Positions 1 through 8,401 of a DNA stretch of 58,370 nucleotides are shown piece by piece. The translations under genes were made by a program, and so were the position numbers. The notes beneath the pieces are model-generated. The model was not told the origin of the DNA. It saw only the letters and a program-made list of their open reading frames with translations, and did not search any database. The first letter of the stretch is position 1; every line of letters starts with the position of its first letter. Source of the stretch: Acidobacteriota bacterium (GTDB lineage Bacteria; Acidobacteriota; Terriglobia; Acidiferrales; UBA7541); the NCBI GenBank assembly GCA_016201285.1, contig JACQDE010000083.1, positions 1 to 58,370 of the forward strand. The letters are read 5' to 3'.

Positions 1-54
1 ATGGCGGAGGAGGAGGGATTCTGCGTCTTACGCATCCGCCTCGGGCGGAGAACC
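1..54. repeat. tRNA-Ser-derived repeat, copy 1
   Basis: This 54-bp unit is identical to 97-150. Its first 20 bases equal 185-204, the CCA end, acceptor arm and part of the T arm of the tRNA-Ser gene just downstream (minus strand). The rest holds two small perfect hairpins (TGCGT-CTT-ACGCA and TCCGCC-TCG-GGCGGA) before the sequence returns to GAACCCC, as in the tRNA T loop. It therefore looks like a tRNA 3' end with a hairpin insert. It is not a functional tRNA. Confidence 0.75.
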
Positions 55-96
55 CCTTCCGCATTCAAAACACACATGGCTAACATACAAAAGACT

Positions 97-150
97 ATGG
101 CGGAGGAGGAGGGATTCTGCGTCTTACGCATCCGCCTCGGGCGGAGAACC
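97..150. repeat. tRNA-Ser-derived repeat, copy 2
   Basis: Exact second copy of the 54-bp unit at 1-54, offset by 96 bp. It again starts with the 20 bases of the tRNA-Ser 3' end and carries the same two hairpins. With the real tRNA end at 185-204 this makes three spaced copies of the tRNA terminus, an arrangement expected from repeated integration/excision or slippage at a tRNA gene. Confidence 0.75.
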
Positions 151-185
151 TCTCCCTTCGCAAACGCTGCCAACAACCATAAGCA

Positions 186-275
186 TGGCGGAGGAGGAGG
201 GATTTGAACCCCCGAGACCCTTGCGGGCCTAACGGTTTTCAAGACCGCCGGTTTCAACCGCTCACCCACTCCTCC
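186..275 (-). tRNA. tRNA-Ser (anticodon TGA)
   Basis: The reverse complement folds as a class II tRNA. The acceptor strands GGAGGAG and CTCCTCC pair, there is a G discriminator, and CCA is encoded at 186-188. The anticodon loop CTTGAAA gives TGA. A long variable arm (CCCGCAAGGGTCTC region) is typical of tRNA-Ser, and the T loop is GGTTCAAATCC. The gene reads UCN serine codons. Its 3' end is duplicated twice further along (1-20 and 97-116). Confidence 0.95.
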
Positions 276-365
276 GCGGTCCAGAGTTCAGGTTACAGGC
301 AGGAACGGACAGGGTCAATATAGGGCAACGCCGAAAGTGCGGCGGCGAAGCCTCTAGGCAGGAAC

Positions 366-740
366 TTATGATGGCGGCGGTGCAGAGGACGCCGAAATCG
401 CCTTCTGCGGCCAGTCGGGAGGAGGGAACTCGACGCCCCAGAAGCGCGGCGCGGGCGTAAGAAACTCGACGCCGATGCGCTGTCCATGATCGGAGGGGCT
501 GCCGATGAAGACGACGCGGCTTTCCTGCTCTTCCAGTGTGGCGGGGTTGGTGACGAGAACGACGGACTCCATAGCCACCGGCGCCTGGAGATAGAACAAG
601 GCGCCGTGCGCGTTGACGACGATGGTCTCGCTGGTCTCGCGGAACGCGCGGCCGTCGGTGTTCTTCCCCGTGACAAAAACAGGAAGCTTGATGAAGACCC
701 TCGAACTGCGTCGCTTGTTCTCTTCGAGTGGCGCGGTCAC
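366..740 (-). CDS. PilZ-domain protein
   Basis: A 124-residue protein that reads as a single PilZ domain. It has an N-terminal RRSSRV segment (the RxxxR-like c-di-GMP contact), a VNAHGA segment in the place of the usual D/NxSxxG motif, and a DHGQRIGVEF strand near residue 90. Family members bind cyclic di-GMP and regulate motility or exopolysaccharide. Here the second motif has His in place of Ser, so binding is uncertain. The start is GTG with a good GGGAGG six bases upstream. The C-terminal 30 residues are Pro/Ala-rich and probably unstructured. It stands alone, divergent from the restriction-modification gene. Confidence 0.75.
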   Translation of the reverse strand: MTAPLEENKRRSSRVFIKLPVFVTGKNTDGRAFRETSETIVVNAHGALFYLQAPVAMESVVLVTNPATLEEQESRVVFIGSPSDHGQRIGVEFLTPAPRFWGVEFPPPDWPQKAISASSAPPPS

Positions 741-944
741 TACCCACCTCCCCTGACCACGGAAGGATCGCCTCGGCTACCCCAGCGTAGAGTTATCCTG
801 CTACAGCCTCCGCAGTGAGTCAACGTGGATTTTGCCAACGGTGCCGTGCCGATTCCTGCCGCAACGCAATCCTCTCACCCCTGCTAACTCGCTTGTCTGC
901 CTTGCCCCGCTTCACAATTCCACACTAGATACTCGGCAAGGGTT

Positions 945-960
945 TGCTATCATCCACGCG
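945..960 (+). promoter_or_regulatory. Extended -10 element, possible leaderless start
   Basis: TGC followed by TATCAT (948-953) forms an extended -10 box only seven bases before the GTG of the restriction-modification gene at 960. No Shine-Dalgarno sequence precedes the GTG. Transcription would begin at or next to the start codon, which suggests a leaderless mRNA. No convincing -35 is seen. Confidence 0.35.
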
Positions 961-3761
961 TGCCTCTGTCCTGGAACGAAATCCGCCATCGCGCCATCGC
1001 CTTTTCAAAGGCATGGACGGGCGTTAAGAGCGAGAGCGCGGAGAAGCAAACCTTTTGGAACGAATTCTTCGACGTCTTTGGCGTGAGCCGCCGCGCCGTC
1101 GCCAGCTTCGAAGAACCCGTCAAAAAACTCTCCGGCCACTACGGCGCGATTGATCTGTTTTGGAAACGCATCTTGCTCGTCGAGCACAAAAGCGCCGGGC
1201 AAGACCTCAGCCGCGCTCAGTCGCAGGCCTTCGACTACATCCAGGCGCTTGTCAACGAAGGCCGCCACGACGAAATTCCTCGCTACGTCATCGTTTCCGA
1301 TTTTGCCCGTGTCGCGCTCTACGACCTGGAGCCCGAGGATCAAAAAGACCTGCCTCTCTTTGCCGGCCGCCGCGTCGAGTCTCAAGAATTCCCCATCACT
1401 GAATTTCATCAACGTATCCACGCCTTCGCCTTCATCCCCGGCTACAAGCAGCACAGATTCGTCGAACAAGACCCCATCAACATCGAAGCCGTCGAAATCA
1501 TGGGCCGCCTTCACGACGCGCTGGAAGCGGGCGGCTACTCCGGGCATCAACTCGAACGCTTCCTGGTTCGCATCCTCTTTTGCCTCTTCGCGGAAGACAC
1601 CGGCATCTTCGAACGGGAAGCCTTCCGGCTCTACGTGCTGAACCGCACCGCCGCAGACGGCTCCGACTTGGGCGTCCAGTTGGAGCACCTGTTCCGCGTG
1701 CTCAACACGGACAACCCCCAACGCCAGAAACATCTCGACGAAACGCTGGCCGCCTTTCCCTACGTCAATGGCGACCTATTCTCCGAAAAACTGGACTTTG
1801 CCGACTTCAACCGCGACATGCGCAACGCCCTGCTGGCCTGCACGGAATTCGACTGGTCGCGCATTTCACCCGCCGTCTTCGGCTCGTTGTTTCAAGCGGT
1901 GATGGAGCCACAGGAAAGGCGGCAAATCGGCGGGCATTACACCAACGAGCGCGACATCCTCAAGGTCATTCGCTCCCTTTTCCTCGACGACCTACGTGCG
2001 GAATTCGAGCGCGCCAAAAGCAGCAAGGCCGAACTGAAACGCTTCCACGACAAACTTTCGCAGCTCCGATTCCTGGACCCGGCGTGCGGCTGCGGCAATT
2101 TCCTTGTCATCACCTACCGCGAGTTGCGATTGCTGGAGATCGAAATTCTCAAAGCGATCTACCCGGGTGAGCAGAAAGAACTTGATATTCAACGCCTCTC
2201 CCTTGTGGACGTGGACGCCTTCTACGGCATCGAAATCAGCGAATGGCCTGTGCGCATCGCCGAAGTCGCCATGTGGCTGATGGACCACCAAATGAACATC
2301 CGGCTCTCGGAGGCATTCGGCCAGTACTTCGTGCGCCTCCCGCTCAGGAAATCCCCCACCATCGTTTGCGGCAACGCCCTCCGCCTCGACTGGAAAAAGA
2401 TTCTTCCGCCCGCCAAATGCAGCTACGTCCTCGGCAATCCGCCCTTTGTGGGTGGGAAATTTCAGACCGACGAGCAACGCGCAGACATGGACCTCGTTGC
2501 TCGCGACGTTGAGAACAGCGGTTTGCTCGATTACGTCACAGGCTGGTATTTCAAAGCCGCCGACTACATTCAAGATAGCCATGTCGTGGTCGGCTTCGTC
2601 TCCACCAACTCCATTACGCAAGGAGAACAAGCCGGCGTGCTTTGGAATGCCCTATTTCAGCGTTACGGCGTAAAGATTCATTTCGGCCACCGCACTTTTG
2701 TTTGGCAGAGCGAAGCGCGCGGCAAAGCTCACGTCCACGTTGTTATCGTGGGTTTCGCTGCATTCGAGGCGTCGGATAAGCGCATTTATGAGTATGCTGC
2801 CGACGAGAAACAACCCGTTGTTAGCGCCGCGCGCAACATCAGTCCCTATTTGATAGAGGGGTCAGATAGAGCCGTTACGAATCGAACTGCGCCTGTCAGT
2901 CGAGCGCCTGAAATTTATTTCGGAAATCAGCCTATTGATGGCGGACACCTGCTCCTTGATCAAAAAGAAAAAGCCGAACTTTTGGCGAAAGAGCCAAAAG
3001 CGAAACAATATCTTCGCCTTTTTCTCGGTGCTCAGGAATTTATCAATGGAGAAGAGCGATGGTGTCTTTGGTTGCATGGCGCTTCTCCAGCCGAACTGCG
3101 GACGATGCCCGAAGTCATGCGCCGGGTGGAAGCTGTCCGCGAATCCCGCCTCGCAAGCAAACGCCCTGCGACACGCGAACTTGCCGCCATTCCAACTGAA
3201 TTCGCATTCGTGAGTCATCGTGAAACAAATTACCTGTTAATCCCATCCGTTTCTTCTGAACGCCGACTCTATATCCCAATTGGGTTCATGCCTCGCGATG
3301 TAATCGCGAGCAATCTTTGCCTTATAATTCCCGGCGCTAAACCTTTCCATTTCGGCGTTCTCTCTTCTACGATGCACATGGCATGGGTCAAGCAAGTTTG
3401 TGGGCGCTTGAAATCTGACTATCGTTACTCGGCTAAACTGGTTTACAACAACTACCCGTGGCCCGAAGCGCCGAGCGCCAAACAGCGCGCCGCCGTGGAA
3501 AAAGCCGCCCAAGCCGTCCTCGACGCCCGCAAGAAATTCCCCGAATCTTCGCTGGCCGACCTCTACGACCCGCTGGCGATGCCGCCTGCGCTGGTCAAAG
3601 CGCACGCCGAGTTAGACCGCGCCGTGGACCTCTGCTACCGCCCCCAACCTTTCCAGAACGACCGCCAGCGCGTCGAGCACCTCTTCGCCCTCTACGAAAA
3701 ACTCACCGCGCCTCTCATTGCCCCTACCAAGAAAGGCCGGCGAAAAACGCACTCGAACTAG
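960..3761 (+). CDS. MmeI-like single-chain restriction enzyme / DNA methyltransferase (type IIG/IIL)
   Basis: A 933-residue protein with the MmeI order of parts. An N-terminal PD-(D/E)xK nuclease (D65 then E75-H-K77) is followed by a helical connector. The gamma-class adenine methyltransferase has the SAM motif FLDPACGCGNF near residue 373 and the catalytic NPPF near residue 490. A target-recognition region spans about residues 620-830, then a C-terminal helical part. Such enzymes methylate one strand of a short asymmetric site and cut about 20 bases away, and they need no partner. None is seen here, so it should be a self-contained defence gene. Codons 620-830 (about 2820-3440) are visibly richer in A/T than the flanks, consistent with recognition-domain exchange. 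The start is GTG at 960 without a Shine-Dalgarno. Confidence 0.9.
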   Translation: MPLSWNEIRHRAIAFSKAWTGVKSESAEKQTFWNEFFDVFGVSRRAVASFEEPVKKLSGHYGAIDLFWKRILLVEHKSAGQDLSRAQSQAFDYIQALVNEGRHDEIPRYVIVSDFARVALYDLEPEDQKDLPLFAGRRVESQEFPITEFHQRIHAFAFIPGYKQHRFVEQDPINIEAVEIMGRLHDALEAGGYSGHQLERFLVRILFCLFAEDTGIFEREAFRLYVLNRTAADGSDLGVQLEHLFRVLNTDNPQRQKHLDETLAAFPYVNGDLFSEKLDFADFNRDMRNALLACTEFDWSRISPAVFGSLFQAVMEPQERRQIGGHYTNERDILKVIRSLFLDDLRAEFERAKSSKAELKRFHDKLSQLRFLDPACGCGNFLVITYRELRLLEIEILKAIYPGEQKELDIQRLSLVDVDAFYGIEISEWPVRIAEVAMWLMDHQMNIRLSEAFGQYFVRLPLRKSPTIVCGNALRLDWKKILPPAKCSYVLGNPPFVGGKFQTDEQRADMDLVARDVENSGLLDYVTGWYFKAADYIQDSHVVVGFVSTNSITQGEQAGVLWNALFQRYGVKIHFGHRTFVWQSEARGKAHVHVVIVGFAAFEASDKRIYEYAADEKQPVVSAARNISPYLIEGSDRAVTNRTAPVSRAPEIYFGNQPIDGGHLLLDQKEKAELLAKEPKAKQYLRLFLGAQEFINGEERWCLWLHGASPAELRTMPEVMRRVEAVRESRLASKRPATRELAAIPTEFAFVSHRETNYLLIPSVSSERRLYIPIGFMPRDVIASNLCLIIPGAKPFHFGVLSSTMHMAWVKQVCGRLKSDYRYSAKLVYNNYPWPEAPSAKQRAAVEKAAQAVLDARKKFPESSLADLYDPLAMPPALVKAHAELDRAVDLCYRPQPFQNDRQRVEHLFALYEKLTAPLIAPTKKGRRKTHSN

Positions 3762-4790
3762 GAGTTCCGTGGGCTGCGAACCGTTTCGCACACGCGCCCT
3801 TTTCTGCCGTCACCCTCAGTCCCTCCTGGCCTCTGCCGTAACCACTTTTTGCGCTCCTCCTCAAATCTTCTTCTTGGCATATCAGGGGCCATTGAAATGG
3901 CGCGCATATCACTTGCTTAAAGATAAGCAGCACAAATATAACTTGACTTCTAGATATCTTCGCGCTAGACTCACGCCATTGATCAGTGGCCATAGCCTAA
4001 TGACGCCAGTAGCCATTCACCAATCGCCCCAGTCCCGTTACCCACGGTTAGCGCCCCCACTGCGCCCGATTACCGACGTTGTCCCTAGTCGCCGCTATCG
4101 CCTGCTTGCCCCGCTTGCCCCGCTTGTCCCGAACGGAGCCGAGGGAAGCGCAACCGAGGCGTCACCTGCCACCTGCCTGCACCGAGCGAAGCCGAGGTGC
4201 TGCCTCCCACCTGTAACCTGTCTTCTGTCACCTTTTGTTACTGCCGCCGACTACCGCGCCGATTACCCGTTTTCGCTATCGCCTTCGTTTTCAATTATTT
4301 CGCCGCGCGTCAATAGGGAGGGGGGTGGGGGTTATTACAGTAGTCGTCGCAGTCGGCGAATCCGGTGTTTTTCCCTGCCACCTGCCACCTGCAACCTGTC
4401 ACCTCTTCTCTCGCCACTCACCACTTCTTTGTCCCGCTTGTCCCGAGCAAAGTCGAGGGAAGCGAAGCCGAGGGATCTGCGGTTCCACCCTCTTTTCCAT
4501 TTTCTCTTTTCTATTTTCGCATTTCTCGCTCCAGCCAGGTCCATCCGCGTTCATCTCCGGTTTCGGGAGTCCGGTGGACTCCACCGGAGTCCGAACACCG
4601 GACTGCGTTTCCAGCCGTTCTGCGATTTTCTCTGTGTCTCCGCCCGCCCTGAGCAGCGCCGAAGGGTGCCTCTGTGGCAAATGCAAGGCGCGCGACTTGC
4701 TGCAATCTTTGCCGCCTCGTACAATGGTGCGCTTGGCAAACGCAACACGCCCTGCCGAGAGAACGCCTGCCCCGATTCCGTCGGGGATCG
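3762..4790. repeat. About 1 kb of decayed interspersed repeats, no supported gene
   Basis: No reading frame here has a family signature. The stretch is a patchwork of low-complexity and repeat fragments: CACCTGCCACCTGC-type runs (about 4160-4220 and 4375-4400), fragments of the CCGAGCRAAGYCGAGGGAAGC repeat (about 4130-4200 and 4440-4475), a CT-rich tract (4485-4530), and a GGTGGACTCCACC hairpin near 4570. It separates the restriction-modification gene from the peptidase and looks like accumulated mobile-repeat debris. Confidence 0.6.
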
Positions 4791-4805
4791 CCCGAAGGAG
4801 AATAC

Positions 4806-6170
4806 ATGCTGTTTCTGGAATACATCGAAAGTAAGAAGAACGAGCACTTGGAAGAACTGAAAGAATTCCTTCGCATTCCTAGCGTCAGCACCAAGAGCGA
4901 AAACAAGGCGGATATCGAGCGCGCCGCGAAGTGGGTGGCCGAAAAGCTCCGCGCCGCCGGAATGGAAAACGTCGAAATCGTGCCCACCGGCGGACATCCG
5001 ATGGTCTTTGGCGAATGGTTGAAAGCGCCGGACAAGCCTACCGTGCTGCTCTACGGCCACTACGACGTGCAGCCCGCCGAGCCGCTCGAGCTGTGGACCT
5101 CGCCGGCGTTTGAGCCGGCCGTCCGCAACGGCAACCTCTTTGGCCGCGGCACCGCCGACGACAAGGGCCAGGTGCACATCCACATGAAGGCCATCGAAGC
5201 GCTGATGAAATCCGAGGGGAAACTCCCGGTCAACATCAAGGTGATGATCGAAGGCGAGGAAGAAACCGGCAGCACCAACCTGTGGAACTTCGTCGAAAAG
5301 TTTCGCGACCGGTTGAAGGCCGATGCGCTGATCGTCTCCGACACCTCCATGCTGGCGCCGGGCGTGCCCTCGGTGACCTACGGCCTTCGCGGGCTGAACT
5401 ACTACCAGATCGAAATCACCGGCGGCGCGCAGGACATGCACTCCGGCGTCTTCGGCGGCGCAGTGCCCAACCCGCTGACGATTCTCTGCGAGCTGTTTGC
5501 GAAACTGCACGACAAGAACGGCCGCGTGGCCATCCCCGGCTTCTACGACAAAGTCGCGAAGGTTTCCAAGGCGGAGCGCAAGGCGCTGAACGGCCTGCCG
5601 TGGAAATTGAAGGATTTCAAGAAGACCGTCGGCGCGGCCGGGCTGTGCGGCGAGAAGGGTTTTACGGTCGTCGAGCAGATCTGGATCCGCCCGACCATGG
5701 AGCTCAACGGCATCTGGGGCGGCTACATCGGCGAAGGCGCCAAGACGGTCATTCCCGCGAAGGCGTACGCGAAGTTCTCCACGCGCCTGGTGCCCGACCA
5801 GGCGCCGGAGAAAATTGCGAAGCTCGTCGAAAAACACATCCGCAAGCTGCTGCCAAAGACGGTAAGCTGCAAGTTCGAAGTGCTCAGCATGGGCAAGCCG
5901 TGGGTGGCGCCGTACACGCACCCGTTCTTCGAGGCGGCGCACTCGGCGCTGGAGAAGGGCTTCGGTAAGCGGGCGGTGTTCATCCGCGAGGGCGGCTCGA
6001 TCCCGTTCGTCACGCAGATGTACGACACGTTCAAGGTGCCGTGCATCCTGCTGGGTTTCGGCCTGCCCGACGAAAACGCGCACGCGCCCGACGAGCACAT
6101 CCTGCTCGAAAACTATTTCGGCGGGATCAAGGCCGTCGCCCAGTTCTACAAGGAACTCGCCAGCGTGTAG
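4806..6170 (+). CDS. M20 family dipeptidase
   Basis: A 454-residue cytosolic metallopeptidase of the M20/DapE-ArgE-CPG2 type (dipeptidase branch). Metal-site motifs are visible: YGHYDVQP near residue 80 (first His ligand), GRGTADDKG near 115 (bridging Asp and the catalytic neighbourhood), EGEEETGS near 150 (catalytic Glu-Glu), and a terminal ligand in DEHILLENYF. The lid-domain segment QDMHSGVFGG is typical of carnosinase-like dipeptidases. The chosen ATG has GAAGGAG seven bases upstream; an in-frame extension to 4674 runs into repeat sequence and is rejected. It probably releases amino acids from peptides. Neighbours give no further hint. Confidence 0.88.
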   Translation: MLFLEYIESKKNEHLEELKEFLRIPSVSTKSENKADIERAAKWVAEKLRAAGMENVEIVPTGGHPMVFGEWLKAPDKPTVLLYGHYDVQPAEPLELWTSPAFEPAVRNGNLFGRGTADDKGQVHIHMKAIEALMKSEGKLPVNIKVMIEGEEETGSTNLWNFVEKFRDRLKADALIVSDTSMLAPGVPSVTYGLRGLNYYQIEITGGAQDMHSGVFGGAVPNPLTILCELFAKLHDKNGRVAIPGFYDKVAKVSKAERKALNGLPWKLKDFKKTVGAAGLCGEKGFTVVEQIWIRPTMELNGIWGGYIGEGAKTVIPAKAYAKFSTRLVPDQAPEKIAKLVEKHIRKLLPKTVSCKFEVLSMGKPWVAPYTHPFFEAAHSALEKGFGKRAVFIREGGSIPFVTQMYDTFKVPCILLGFGLPDENAHAPDEHILLENYFGGIKAVAQFYKELASV

Positions 6171-6433
6171 CGGCGGTCCCGAGGCTTCGGGATGCCCGCT
6201 ATCTTGCAGCGGAGACCTTGTCGCTGGACAGGCCTGGAGCCCGGCCCAACGGTCTGGCACGCGCCTCGTTGTAGGACAGGAGTCCACGCGTGTCCGTTCG
6301 CGTTTTTTGCGCCTCCGCATGCTTTGCTGGACAGAACTGGAGGTCTGTCCTGCGACAGCCGCGTCTGGAGCGGGTTCCGCGCGGGGGGCCTTCGGAAATC
6401 GGCATTTTTTCTGCCTTTTTTCATTGTTTGCAC
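6171..6433. other. Intergenic repeats between dipeptidase and HU gene
   Basis: No gene is seen. The stretch contains a CCCGAGGCTTCGGG hairpin just after the dipeptidase stop and several copies of the GGACAGG/CCTGTCC-type short palindrome (around 6220-6290 and 6330-6360), followed by the HU promoter. Confidence 0.5.
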
Positions 6434-6462
6434 TTGCGTTGACGCGGGAGTGCGGCTATAGT
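6434..6462 (+). promoter_or_regulatory. Candidate sigma-70 promoter for HU gene
   Basis: TTGCGT (6434-6439), a 17-base spacer and TATAGT (6457-6462) lie about 95 bases before the HU start codon, in a locally T-rich stretch. Spacing and both boxes fit a vegetative promoter. Confidence 0.5.
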
Positions 6463-6557
6463 GCCTGCCGACGCGGTGGAATGCGCGAGCCAAATTCCGT
6501 CGCGCGCGGAGATTCCGCCCTGCGGAACTCCACTTCTGAGGAGGAGAATCAACCTAG

Positions 6558-6848
6558 ATGGCAAAGCCAATGACGAAGTCCAAGATCGTGGCGACTCTGG
6601 CCGAGAAGTGCGGCACGTCGAAGAAGGGCGCAGCGATGTTTTTCGACGAGCTGTTCAAGCTGGCCGTGAAGGAGTGCAAGGGCGGCGCGGGCAAGTTCGT
6701 CATCCCCAATATCGGCCGCGCTGTGAAGGCGCACCGCAAGGCGCGCATGGGCCGCAACCCGCAGACCGGCGAGGCCATCAAGATCAAGGCCAAGACCGTT
6801 GTGCGGCTGCGCGCAGCCAAGGCGTTCAAGGACGCCGTGCTGAAGTAG
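6558..6848 (+). CDS. HU-family DNA-binding protein
   Basis: A 96-residue histone-like protein with the family layout. N-terminal helices (MTKSKIVATLAEKCG) are followed by the beta-arm with GRNPQTGEAIKIKA, the signature in which the Asn-Pro intercalates into DNA, and a C-terminal helix (FKDAVLK). Members bind and bend DNA as dimers and compact the nucleoid. The gene has its own promoter and terminator and is monocistronic. GAGGAGGAG lies about 11 bases before the ATG; the second Met (residue 5) is an alternative start. The arm is somewhat divergent (VIPNIGRAVKA rather than GFGTF), but the fold assignment is secure. Confidence 0.92.
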   Translation: MAKPMTKSKIVATLAEKCGTSKKGAAMFFDELFKLAVKECKGGAGKFVIPNIGRAVKAHRKARMGRNPQTGEAIKIKAKTVVRLRAAKAFKDAVLK

Positions 6849-6873
6849 CCATTTTCCCACGGGATTCCGACAG

Positions 6874-6930
6874 AACCCCCAAGCAGGCCCCGCGGCAAAA
6901 CCCGGGACGCCTTGGGGGTTTTGTCTTTTT
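6874..6930 (+). terminator. Rho-independent terminator after HU gene
   Basis: AACCCCCAAG (6874-6883) pairs perfectly with CTTGGGGGTT (6911-6920), with a GC-rich inner loop, and TTGTCTTTTT follows. It lies 26 bases after the HU stop codon. Confidence 0.85.
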
Positions 6931-7034
6931 GGCGGAAAATGGAGCGGCCGCTTTACGCGGCCATTTCAAAACGTGGCGTGGTGAACCCGCCGCTACTCAG
7001 AAGACCGCGTCTAGCACGCCGTTCGGAGAGCACC

Positions 7035-7901
7035 ATGCCATCACAATACTTCGATGAAAAGCTGGCCAAGCGCTGCCGAAGTTTCCGTTTCGAGTTTGCC
7101 AAGCGCCCGTTGGCGGGCTGCACGGTGGTTGTGGCCGGCGGCGCCGGCGGGCTGGGCTCGGCGCTGGTCGCGCTGCTGGCCAAGGAAGGCGCGCGGCTAA
7201 TTGTCGGCTACCGCTCGAATCGCGCCCGCGCCGAAGCGTTGCGGGCAGCCATCGAAGACCGCTACGCGCAGAAAATCACGCTGGTCGAGGGCGATATCGC
7301 GCGGCCAGAGGTGCGCGGCGCGTATCTCGACGCCGTGGAAAATATCGGCGGGCGCAGCAAAGGCGGCGGCCTGCTGCACGCCGCGGCGATTTTTCCCGGT
7401 GACCCGGCGCGGGTGAGCTTCGAGGCGATGAATCAAAAAGCGATGGAAGCTTCGCTGGAAGCGAACTTCCTTGCGCCGATCCTACTTGCGAAAGATCTGG
7501 GCACGGCGATGGATGCGTCGGCAGAAGATCCGGCATCGCCGCTGCGCGCGGCCGGCGGCGGCAGCATCGTGCTGCTGGCGTCGATGCAGGCGGTGGCGGC
7601 GTTTCCGTCGAGCCTGAATTACGCCGCGCCGAAAGCGGCGCTGGTGCACGCCGCGCGCGTGCTGGCAGCGCAGTGGAAGCACGTGCGCGTGAATGTGGTC
7701 GCGCCGGGCGCAACCGTGGCGGGCATGGCGGAAGCGAGTGTCAGTTCCGGCAAGTACGATTCATTTGTTGAGAAAGGGACCATCCCGCGCTTCGGCCGCC
7801 CGGAGGATGTGGCGCGCGCGGTGCGGTTTTTTCTGGAGCCGGATGGATACGCCACCGGTCAGGTGCTTGTCATAGATGGTGGGCTGACGCTGCGGCGGTA
7901 G
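7035..7901 (+). CDS. SDR-family oxidoreductase
   Basis: A 288-residue short-chain dehydrogenase/reductase. The cofactor loop GGAGGLG is near residue 37, the catalytic Ser lies in the SIVLLASMQ strand, the YxxxK pair is NYAAPKAA near residue 197, and the family-typical VNVVAPGAT and GRPEDVARAVRFFL...GQVLVIDGG segments are present. The layout is like FabG and other classical SDRs using NAD(P)H. The substrate cannot be read from sequence. An N-terminal extension of about 25 residues precedes the Rossmann fold. The ATG at 7035 has GGAGAG upstream; the frame stays open to 6912 but overlaps the HU terminator, so the longer start is rejected. Confidence 0.88.
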   Translation: MPSQYFDEKLAKRCRSFRFEFAKRPLAGCTVVVAGGAGGLGSALVALLAKEGARLIVGYRSNRARAEALRAAIEDRYAQKITLVEGDIARPEVRGAYLDAVENIGGRSKGGGLLHAAAIFPGDPARVSFEAMNQKAMEASLEANFLAPILLAKDLGTAMDASAEDPASPLRAAGGGSIVLLASMQAVAAFPSSLNYAAPKAALVHAARVLAAQWKHVRVNVVAPGATVAGMAEASVSSGKYDSFVEKGTIPRFGRPEDVARAVRFFLEPDGYATGQVLVIDGGLTLRR

Positions 7902-7906
7902 GGTTG

Positions 7907-7967
7907 TGTAGCGCCGCCCTTTAGGGCCGGATGTTCTGCCCATGCCGGGCTAAAGCCCGGCGCTACA
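7907..7967. repeat. Palindromic element with TGTAGCGCCG / CGGCGCTACA ends
   Basis: A 61-bp element bounded by perfect 10-bp inverted repeats (7907-7916 and 7958-7967). Each side holds an inner hairpin (GCCCTTTAGGGC and CCGGGCTAAAGCCCGG). It lies between two convergent genes. Its right end overlaps the cytochrome gene, whose TAG stop (7965-7963) is part of the repeat. Confidence 0.8.
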
Positions 7968-8352
7968 ACGTCCGCAGGAAGGCGATCAAGTCGGAGATCT
8001 GCTGAACGGTGAGGGATTCCCTGAACGAAGGCATGTCCACGCCGCCGTTTTCGATCCATGCGCGCAGGGAGGCGTCGTCCACTTTCTTGCCGCTGGAAAA
8101 CTTGCCGTTGCGGTAGATGCCCTTCAGGCCTGGGCCAATTTTCTTCTCGCCGCTCGCGCTGAAGTGACAGATGCCGCACTGTTCTTCGTAGAGCTGCCGT
8201 CCACGGAGCGCGTTGCCCTTCGGCGGTTTGGACTCTTCCTTTTTCTCTGCGGGTTTCGCCGGAGGAATCTTCTCACCGGACTGCGCGACGGCAAGTCCCG
8301 CGGCCATCAGGCCGAGCGCGGCGCCGATCAAGATTGCGGGACGAATCCTCAT
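7963..8352 (-). CDS. Exported class I cytochrome c
   Basis: A 129-residue protein with a signal peptide (ALGLMAAGLAVAQS), a Lys/Pro-rich linker, and one cytochrome c domain. Haem attachment is CGICH (C59, C62, H63), and the distal Met probably lies in GVDMPSF. The domain ends LIAFLRTL, as in small monohaem cytochromes of the cbb3/CccA-like group. It should carry electrons in the periplasm. It sits 49 bases downstream of the transporter gene on the same strand, but no shared function is evident. The stop codon comes from the neighbouring palindromic repeat, so a few C-terminal residues may have been lost or replaced. Confidence 0.9.
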   Translation of the reverse strand: MRIRPAILIGAALGLMAAGLAVAQSGEKIPPAKPAEKKEESKPPKGNALRGRQLYEEQCGICHFSASGEKKIGPGLKGIYRNGKFSSGKKVDDASLRAWIENGGVDMPSFRESLTVQQISDLIAFLRTL

Positions 8353-8401
8353 GCCATCTTTATCTTTGGATGCGCGAGCCGGCCGAACGGTGCGCCTGCG
8401 G

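Noticed and set aside
1..204. Possible CRISPR-like array
   Set aside because: Only two full repeats and one partial, longer than usual repeats, and the shared part is clearly the tRNA-Ser end.
3718..4860. 380-codon frame after the restriction-modification gene
   Set aside because: It starts inside that gene in another frame and translates repeat debris with no conserved segment.
4551..6320. 589-codon minus-strand frame over the M20 peptidase
   Set aside because: Peptidase motifs are on the plus strand; the antisense protein has no recognisable domain.
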